Assembly (NCBI GenBank): GCA_002427535.1
Contig: DIRK01000033.1
Coordinates: 1 to 29,643 of the forward strand
Reading direction: 5' to 3'
DNA: 29,643 nucleotides
From: Mageeibacillus sp. UBA5438
GTDB taxonomy: Bacteria; Bacillota; Clostridia; Saccharofermentanales; DTU023
Below are positions 24,144 to 29,643 of this stretch, piece by piece. The first letter of the stretch is position 1, and each line of letters starts with the position of its first letter. The notes under the pieces were generated by a model. The model was not told the DNA's origin. It was given only the letters and a program-made list of their open reading frames with translations, and made no database searches. A program made the position numbers and the translations under genes.

Positions 24144-26306
24144 TCATTTGTTTTTGCCTAAAATATGGTTGGCCAAGGCCACGTAGTCGGCTGAATTCAC
24201 GGCGCCATTGCCATTCACATCCAAGGCCATCATCGGTGCTCCGCTCTGTGCATTTTTGCCGAGGATATGCTGGGCCATCAGGACATAATCCGAAGAACTG
24301 ATCTTCCCGTCACCGTTGATGTCTCCGTAAATCACAAGATACATCGTCTTAAACGATTCAACCTCATCGTTCAGTATTTCAATTTTTGAGCCTGTGCCAA
24401 GGAGGGCGTCTGGCGCGGGTTCTTTTCCCTTTGTGTCAAACACCTTCGCCGTATACCCTGCCGGCATATCAAGTGCCTCGAGGATTTTTCTCGCTTGATG
24501 CTCACCATTCGTAGGCCAGGCATTTGAAAAATATTCACCGCGAATCACATAACCATTCTTGGCAAACACCGCTTCTCCGGGAGTGGCTTTCAAGGTATAG
24601 CTGCGCTTATGCCCGCTTTCAGAAACAGCCTCAATCACAATCTCATTTTCACCGGAAGTGAGTTGAATGTTTCCGGTATTACCAACGGTACATTTGCTGT
24701 GATAAGCGGTGGCTTGAATGTTCAAGCGATCAATACCGCCTTCCAGCAAGACCGTATATTCATAAGTTTCAGGGTGAAAGGCCGGGGATAAAGCGCCTTC
24801 TTCGACGGTAATCGATTTTAACCAATTGTTTCGGCTCTTATCGTCGGTGGGATAGGGGGCCGGATTCTTAGGCATCTTGGTCATGACAGGAATGCGAAAG
24901 ACATAGGCCGATTCAAGCAGTCCCTGCTGCTGATACATCGAATACACACGCGCCGCCTCAATGGAAGGCGCGTAGACATTGCCCATATACTGGTGCCAAT
25001 AGGTGCCGTAGGTGTCGCCGTCAATGTTGAATTTTTGAAGATAAGAAGTGTCCTGGCCGGGGTTGATATAGCCTCGGCCAATCCAAAACGCGCCTCCCAC
25101 AATCGCGCGCCATTGATTGTCCCAGGGTAAGAGATAATTCACTCGCTCCGCTTCCGTCGGGCCGCTACCGGTGCTCCCGAAACGGGCGTATTTCAAACCA
25201 TTCGTGATGGGACTGGTGCCCGCGGTGGCCCCGATATTGTAAAAGTTATAGTAACCCTCGTAGCCCGAAACGGTCCCTTTGACCGAATCGGATCCATTTT
25301 TTCCCACCTCTGTCAGACAGCGTTGCGCGAGGAAAAAGGGGTTGACGTTCGTCTTCACCGCGGCATCCATAAAGATCTCAGGATAGGTCATGGTTTTCTC
25401 TTCTCCGTTTTCGGTAAAGGTGACCGTCTTGCCCTCCATAAAGGAACCTTTGATCGCCGCCTGAATGGATTCAATCTTGTGGACCTCCGGATGGTAAGTC
25501 AGTTTTTCAAACTGGAAAACCTGCTGCTCACTCAAAAAGTTCCTCGGATCGAGCGAATACGCGATGATCTCGCGGCTGGCCCCCATCCAGCCTCCCGCGT
25601 CGTAGATCTTCCACTTATCCGTTTCGTAATAATACTCGCCTTTCTCATAGGAGCGGTGGCTGCGCCTGGCACTGCTGTTAACCATATTGCGCCCGGGCGT
25701 CTTTTCTTCGTCGAGCGCTTTTTCAAAACTCAAAGGGCCCTTTGGGTTAGAGGTCGAACTCATATCCGAGACGTGAAACGCCTCAAATACCCAGTTGGGA
25801 TAATCCGCGTGGAGCTGCCGCAAATAGGGTTTGTAACTGTCAGGAAAACCCTGGCTTGTAAGATACGCCTCAAAATCCTGATCGGCCGGCGGTTCGCCGC
25901 CACTGATCGGCTTATTTGTCAGGGTCACCAAAGAAGAATGAATGTAACCGTAGCGACCGCTTCTCACTTCACGCAAAAAATACCAATCGGTGGATCCGCT
26001 TGAGGCATCTCCTTTGACCTTGCGGTATACTTCAACGCTTGAACCCTGCACGATGATGGTCAGCCGTGTTGAGTCAATGAGCTTGGGTTCTGAGCGCAAC
26101 CAGCAACCGTTGGCTGCGTTGGTAAATCCTTTTTTTTCAATCACTTCGCCCGGCGGCATGTCGACCGCATGGACGGTTAAGGGAAAGGGGAAAATTAGGG
26201 CTATCGAAAAGCATAATGACACGAAAAATAAAAAGATCACAACGGCCCTGCTCTTCTTTTGAATCGAGCAGTTATTGTCTCGTATTTTCATTCTATTTTT
26301 TGTCAT
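24144..26306 (-). CDS. Secreted glucosaminidase-type autolysin with SH3-like, cadherin-like and type I dockerin domains
   Basis: Exported peptidoglycan hydrolase, 720 aa from the ATG at 26306. In order: signal peptide (to about 47), bacterial SH3-like domain (54-131), glucosaminidase domain (about 264-414) with AQRCLTEVGKNGS (probable catalytic E333) and GYYNFYNIGA, a cadherin-like domain (494-576), and a C-terminal dockerin (658-720). The dockerin has two calcium loops, DINGDGKISSSD (662-673) and DVNGNGAVNSAD (696-707), each followed by an HILGK helix end. Glucosaminidases cut the glycan strand. Dockerins normally bind cohesins; no cohesin is in the window. Starts at GTG 26324 or ATG 26291 are possible; none has a strong site. 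It heads a coupled operon with the two following envelope genes. Confidence 0.88.
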   Translation of the reverse strand: MTKNRMKIRDNNCSIQKKSRAVVIFLFFVSLCFSIALIFPFPLTVHAVDMPPGEVIEKKGFTNAANGCWLRSEPKLIDSTRLTIIVQGSSVEVYRKVKGDASSGSTDWYFLREVRSGRYGYIHSSLVTLTNKPISGGEPPADQDFEAYLTSQGFPDSYKPYLRQLHADYPNWVFEAFHVSDMSSTSNPKGPLSFEKALDEEKTPGRNMVNSSARRSHRSYEKGEYYYETDKWKIYDAGGWMGASREIIAYSLDPRNFLSEQQVFQFEKLTYHPEVHKIESIQAAIKGSFMEGKTVTFTENGEEKTMTYPEIFMDAAVKTNVNPFFLAQRCLTEVGKNGSDSVKGTVSGYEGYYNFYNIGATAGTSPITNGLKYARFGSTGSGPTEAERVNYLLPWDNQWRAIVGGAFWIGRGYINPGQDTSYLQKFNIDGDTYGTYWHQYMGNVYAPSIEAARVYSMYQQQGLLESAYVFRIPVMTKMPKNPAPYPTDDKSRNNWLKSITVEEGALSPAFHPETYEYTVLLEGGIDRLNIQATAYHSKCTVGNTGNIQLTSGENEIVIEAVSESGHKRSYTLKATPGEAVFAKNGYVIRGEYFSNAWPTNGEHQARKILEALDMPAGYTAKVFDTKGKEPAPDALLGTGSKIEILNDEVESFKTMYLVIYGDINGDGKISSSDYVLMAQHILGKNAQSGAPMMALDVNGNGAVNSADYVALANHILGKNK

Positions 26307-26351
26307 TTGACCGCTCAAATACACACACCATGCCTATCTTATTTAAAGGGT

Positions 26352-26381
26352 TGTATAAGCGTATCATATAGGGAGCGCCAA
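26352..26381 (-). promoter_or_regulatory. Possible promoter for the autolysin operon
   Basis: On the minus strand, TTGGCG (complement of 26376-26381) is followed after 18 bases by TATACA (complement of 26352-26357), about 45 bases before the autolysin start. The fit is moderate. Confidence 0.4.
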
Positions 26382-26430
26382 CGTCACGCCATCCGCGGTC
26401 ATAGAAGCCTTGTCAGTTGTTTTAGAAATG

Positions 26431-27078
26431 TCATAGCTTTGTCGCGTTCTCGCAATCATAGCCATTAAAATCGAAGTCAAAATCGATCTCATCCAGCGAT
26501 TTTGCATATGCGGGGATGGCGTAGGTCATAAACCAGCTGACCTCCGGCAAATCAAACGCGTGAATGCGATCCGTGATTTCAAGCTTGGCGCGATCAAACT
26601 CACGGTTGCCGACCTTTTGCTCATCCACGCATTTGATGTATGCGGAAAAACAATCGGCCACCTTCACAAGAAGTTTTGCTTCTCGCACGACGGGGTCGGC
26701 ATCGTTCGGCATCAAAAGTGACTCGTAAAGGCAAGCAAGATCCTTGGGCAACATCGCCAAGAGTGTCCGGCAGGCATCCTCCTCAATCTGCTTATATGTC
26801 GTCTCCATCGAGCGGTTATGGTATTTCACGGGCTTGGGCATGTCGCCTGTCATGATTTCAGGAAGGTCGTGGAAAAGCGCCATCGTCGCGACTAAGTTCG
26901 GATCAGGGCAAATTCGGTCCTTGGAAAAATATTCCTTTCGCACCGTGGCTAAGACATGCGCGATGACGGCCACGTCATGCGAATGTTCCTGGATATTTTC
27001 CGTTTCTGTGTTGCGCATCAAGCCCCAGCGGTTGATGTAACGCATACGGTGAATCATGGCAAAAAAGTTCGTTCTCAT
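26431..27078 (-). CDS. yfbR: YfbR-like 5'-deoxynucleotidase (HD domain)
   Basis: Dephosphorylates deoxyribonucleoside 5'-monophosphates. The sequence follows E. coli YfbR closely: INRWGLMRNTETENIQEHS, then HDVAVIAH, LFHDLPEIMTGDMPKPVKY and LVKVADCFSAYIKCVDEQKVG. The key residues are present: R17 (substrate), metal ligands H32, H70 and D71, then D79. It has 215 aa against 199 in E. coli. AGGAGG lies 5 bases before the ATG at 27078. It follows dgt by 8 bases, so a dGTP-hydrolysing enzyme and a dNMP phosphatase are made together. I see no terminator in the 124 bases after its stop, though the autolysin promoter candidate lies there. Confidence 0.92.
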   Translation of the reverse strand: MRTNFFAMIHRMRYINRWGLMRNTETENIQEHSHDVAVIAHVLATVRKEYFSKDRICPDPNLVATMALFHDLPEIMTGDMPKPVKYHNRSMETTYKQIEEDACRTLLAMLPKDLACLYESLLMPNDADPVVREAKLLVKVADCFSAYIKCVDEQKVGNREFDRAKLEITDRIHAFDLPEVSWFMTYAIPAYAKSLDEIDFDFDFNGYDCENATKL

Positions 27079-27086
27079 ACGGCCTC

Positions 27087-28232
27087 CTAAATACCGAAAA
27101 CAGTCCTGAACATGCGCCCGGCGTAAGGGTCGGTCATCCCGGCAATGTAGTCCGTCACTTTGCGAAGCGCGGACGCGTGCGGTTCAGGGTGCCTTGCCTC
27201 ATATTCGAAAAAGGCCATCGCCGGCGCGCTTTCATCCTCAGGGCGGTGCTCTATAAGCGCCAGATAATACTCAAACAAACCCTCGAGCATATTTTTGACC
27301 TGCGCCTCATAGCGCATCACACGCGGTGCCGCATAGATGCGTTCGTAGTTGATTTCAATCAGGCGCCTCAAGGCTTCACCGGTCTTTTGACTCATCATGA
27401 TCGCGTTTTGTCCCATGCTGTTTTCGATCATGTCCTTCACAAGCGTGTCGACAATCTCGCTGTTGTTATGGCCCAGTGTGCTTCGGATGTCAAAGGGCAA
27501 TTCATCAAAATACAAAAGTCCTGATCGGGTCGCGTCCTCAATATCACGGCCTACATAAGCGATGCGATCAGTGAAGCGCACCACACAACCTTCAAGCGTC
27601 GCCGGAGGATCGTGCTTCAGCGAACATAAAAGCAATTCTTGTTCCTTTTTTTCTCGCATCGGCTCCAGATAATACTCGTCATAACGCTCGCCGCAATGGG
27701 AGGCAATGCCGTCCCGGACCTCAAAGGTAAGATTTAGGCCGTGCTGCCCCTTGTGCTCCGATAAAAGGTCTACGACGCGGAGCCCGTGCTGTTCATGGCT
27801 GAAATGTAACGACGCGTCATGGCTGTTCAGCAGGGTGTGAAGCGCTTCTTCACCCGCGTGCCCAAAGGGCGCGTGCCCCAGGTCGTGTCCGAGCGCAATC
27901 GCCCGGATCAGGTCGGTATTTAAGCCTAAAGCGCTTCCGATCGTCTCCGCCACATAGCTGACGTACAGCACATGTTCCATTCGGGTGCACACATGATCAT
28001 TTTGCGGATCAAAGAACACCTGTGTTTTATGCCGCAACCGGCGAAAGGGAAGCGAATACAAAATGCGCCCCATATCGCGCTCATACACCGTCCTGACATC
28101 ACAGTGGGCATCCTCTTTAATGCGGCCGCGACTTTCCGAGGCCCTTGCGGCAAAGGGCGATAAAAGGTCGAGCTCAAGGTTTTCTTTTCGTTCACGCACG
28201 GACTGAATCGATTCTTGCACATTAGAAGACAT
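27087..28232 (-). CDS. dgt: dGTPase-like deoxyguanosinetriphosphate triphosphohydrolase (HD domain)
   Basis: Hydrolyses dGTP, or related dNTPs, to the nucleoside and triphosphate. The 381 residues have the HD signature with H87 in RMEHVLYVS and H116-D117 in HDLGHAPFGHAGEEAL, followed by DRIAYVGRDIEDA carrying the later metal aspartate; SLPFRRLRHKTQVF is the family's N-terminal block. The length is that of the short dGTPase group seen in Gram-positive bacteria, whose members are often allosterically controlled by dNTPs. The frame extends to 28334, but GAGGAG 6 bases before the ATG at 28232 sets the start. It lies 16 bases after pcrA and 8 bases before yfbR. Confidence 0.94.
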   Translation of the reverse strand: MSSNVQESIQSVRERKENLELDLLSPFAARASESRGRIKEDAHCDVRTVYERDMGRILYSLPFRRLRHKTQVFFDPQNDHVCTRMEHVLYVSYVAETIGSALGLNTDLIRAIALGHDLGHAPFGHAGEEALHTLLNSHDASLHFSHEQHGLRVVDLLSEHKGQHGLNLTFEVRDGIASHCGERYDEYYLEPMREKKEQELLLCSLKHDPPATLEGCVVRFTDRIAYVGRDIEDATRSGLLYFDELPFDIRSTLGHNNSEIVDTLVKDMIENSMGQNAIMMSQKTGEALRRLIEINYERIYAAPRVMRYEAQVKNMLEGLFEYYLALIEHRPEDESAPAMAFFEYEARHPEPHASALRKVTDYIAGMTDPYAGRMFRTVFGI

Positions 28233-28248
28233 CCTAGACTCCTCTCCT

Positions 28249-29643
28249 TTATGAAGCGTCCGGTGACAAGACTGCCTGACTTGCCAGAAAACGCTTGGTC
28301 GTCCCGTCAAAGTCAATGACCAAAATGGCGTCATCTCCCGTTTTTGTAATACCTTTTATCACGCCCGGTCCAAAGGACACATGGTGCACGATGTCGCCAT
28401 TGTTCAACCGGTCGACATCGAGCAATACTTTTTTCTCTTTTCGAGTTGCCTCGATCTGTTTTCGCGTCACCGCCTGGTACGCCGGTTCCTTTTGAGGTTC
28501 TTTAACGCCTTGACGGCCAAAAAGCGGCCGCCGCCCCAGTTGATTGAAAAAATCGTCATCGTAGCTATTGCGAAACGCGGGTCCGAACTGACCGGTTTTC
28601 TCGGTTAAATCGTCCGGGATCGCCTCTACAAAGCGCGACAAGGCATTATATTGCGTGTGCCCAAAAAGCAGGCGCGAGACTGCCGCAGTAATCAGGAGTT
28701 CCTTTTTAGCGCGCGTCACCGCTACATAGGCAAGCCGCCGCTCTTCCTCAATACCGTAGGGCTCCTCATGCGCGCGAATGCTGGGGAAAATATCCTCCTC
28801 CGCGCCGACCAGGAACACCGTGTCAAACTCCAGTCCCTTCGCGTTATGAATCGTCATCAGGCTGACGGCCGGATCATCGGAGTCTTTGTCCTGATCACTG
28901 TAAAGTGCCGCGCGCTCCAAGAACAAGCGCAACAAGCCTGTGGCCGAGCGATCCGTTAGATGTTCTTCTGCTTCACCTTCGTCGTACTCCCACAAGTCGT
29001 CGAGTGATTCAGAGGCCAGTCTGTTTTCAAAGTCAATCGCGTCCGAGATCAATTCGACCAAGTTCTGCAGACGCGATTCCGCTTCTTGATCGCCCTTGGC
29101 TTTTAATTCTTCAAAATAGGCGACAAGCCCCGTCTCCTCTTCGACTCTTTTCACAAACAGCGGAAAACTCGTTGTTTCTTGCTGCAGATCACGGCGCAAG
29201 CCATCGATCATTTTGACAAATAAAAGGAGTCGGCCGCTGGCCCGTTCAAGGCCCGGTATTTCGTTCGCCCGTCGGGCCGCTTGAAAAAGGGACAGCGCGT
29301 TTTCGCCCGCAAATTCAGCCAGGCGCTCCAAGGTCACACTACCGATACCGCGCCGCGGTTGATTCACGACGCGCCTGAACGCGATGTCATCGTCGCTTGA
29401 CTGTATGAGCGCCAGATAGGCTGTCACGTCTTTAATTTCACTTCGCTCATAGAACCTTGTCCCACCGTAGATACGGTAATCAATGCCGAGTTCACGGAGC
29501 GCAAACTCCACATTACGCGACAGGGCGTTCATGCGGTAGAGTACCGCGATTTCAGGTTTCTCACCCTCTTCGGCTAATTGAAAGCGGCGCTGGATCCCGC
29601 GCGCGATATATCGCGCCTCCTCGGTATGATCGGCGGCGCGATA
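28249..29643 (-). CDS. pcrA: ATP-dependent DNA helicase PcrA/UvrD, 5' partial
   Basis: C-terminal 464 codons of a superfamily 1A 3'-5' helicase acting in repair, rolling-circle replication and removal of recombinase or stalled polymerase. The frame runs past the right edge: codons before the Met at 29532 read EIAVLYR, as in PcrA, so that Met is internal and the start lies outside the window. Helicase motifs IV (YGGTRFYERSEIKD), V (VSLMTIHNAKGLEFDTVFLV) and VI (EEERRLAYVAVTRAKKEL) are intact. The last 50 residues (NNGDIVHHVSFGPGVIKGI and on) form the Tudor-like RNA-polymerase-binding domain typical of Gram-positive PcrA, separated by a charged linker. It heads the visible pcrA-dgt-yfbR set; its promoter is outside the window. 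Confidence 0.95.
   Translation of the reverse strand, partial: YRAADHTEEARYIARGIQRRFQLAEEGEKPEIAVLYRMNALSRNVEFALRELGIDYRIYGGTRFYERSEIKDVTAYLALIQSSDDDIAFRRVVNQPRRGIGSVTLERLAEFAGENALSLFQAARRANEIPGLERASGRLLLFVKMIDGLRRDLQQETTSFPLFVKRVEEETGLVAYFEELKAKGDQEAESRLQNLVELISDAIDFENRLASESLDDLWEYDEGEAEEHLTDRSATGLLRLFLERAALYSDQDKDSDDPAVSLMTIHNAKGLEFDTVFLVGAEEDIFPSIRAHEEPYGIEEERRLAYVAVTRAKKELLITAAVSRLLFGHTQYNALSRFVEAIPDDLTEKTGQFGPAFRNSYDDDFFNQLGRRPLFGRQGVKEPQKEPAYQAVTRKQIEATRKEKKVLLDVDRLNNGDIVHHVSFGPGVIKGITKTGDDAILVIDFDGTTKRFLASQAVLSPDAS

Noticed and set aside
25323..26003. Plus-strand open frame of 226 codons opposite the autolysin
   Set aside because: The minus-strand frame has clear domains throughout, and the plus-strand translation shows no recognisable motif or ribosome site; it is a shadow frame.
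1..29643. Mobile elements, CRISPR arrays, phage genes, tRNA or rRNA genes
   Set aside because: I looked for transposase motifs, regularly spaced repeats and RNA gene signatures on both strands by eye and found none.

Overview
The window reads as chromosomal housekeeping DNA of a Gram-positive anaerobe of the Bacillota, most likely Clostridia. The supporting features are a homodimeric glycyl-tRNA synthetase, pyruvate phosphate dikinase, HemZ, a RemA/DUF370 protein, an HPr-like protein that keeps only the regulatory serine, a secreted autolysin with a type I dockerin, and Bacillus-like gene order around gmk. I cannot name the genus. Coding density is high, with many 4-base ATGA stop/start overlaps. 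No gene-free stretch exceeds 300 bases. I saw no tRNA, rRNA, CRISPR array, insertion sequence, phage gene or attachment site.

Left edge (1-4760): a purine permease missing its 5' end and a membrane-anchored metallophosphoesterase lie on the plus strand. They converge on a minus-strand pair, a DUF1624 membrane protein followed by hemZ. Everything from 2253 to the right edge is on the minus strand.

Central operon (14198 down to 4701): a clear promoter drives an HPr/Crh-like gene, uvrC, a second phosphoesterase, yicC, remA, gmk, rpoZ, glyS and ppdK, ending at a strong terminator. A second promoter inside the 3' end of gmk can separately drive rpoZ-glyS-ppdK. yicC-remA-gmk-rpoZ matches the B. 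subtilis yloC-remA-gmk-rpoZ order.

Translation block (14258-16973): rplM-rpsI with its own promoter and terminator, then tsaE-tsaB-rimI, which serve t6A tRNA modification and ribosomal protein acetylation.

Envelope block (17018-26381): two translationally coupled three-gene operons. The first is a TPR/membrane protein, a threonine-synthase-like protein that has lost its PLP lysine, and a D,D-carboxypeptidase. The second is a dockerin-bearing glucosaminidase, a Thr-rich single-pass membrane protein, and a GtrA-FolC fusion. These two operons hold the most unusual biology in the window.

Right edge (26431-29643): pcrA (5' end outside the window), dgt and a YfbR-type 5'-deoxynucleotidase. They form a DNA-repair and dNTP-pool operon with two HD-family nucleotide hydrolases side by side.
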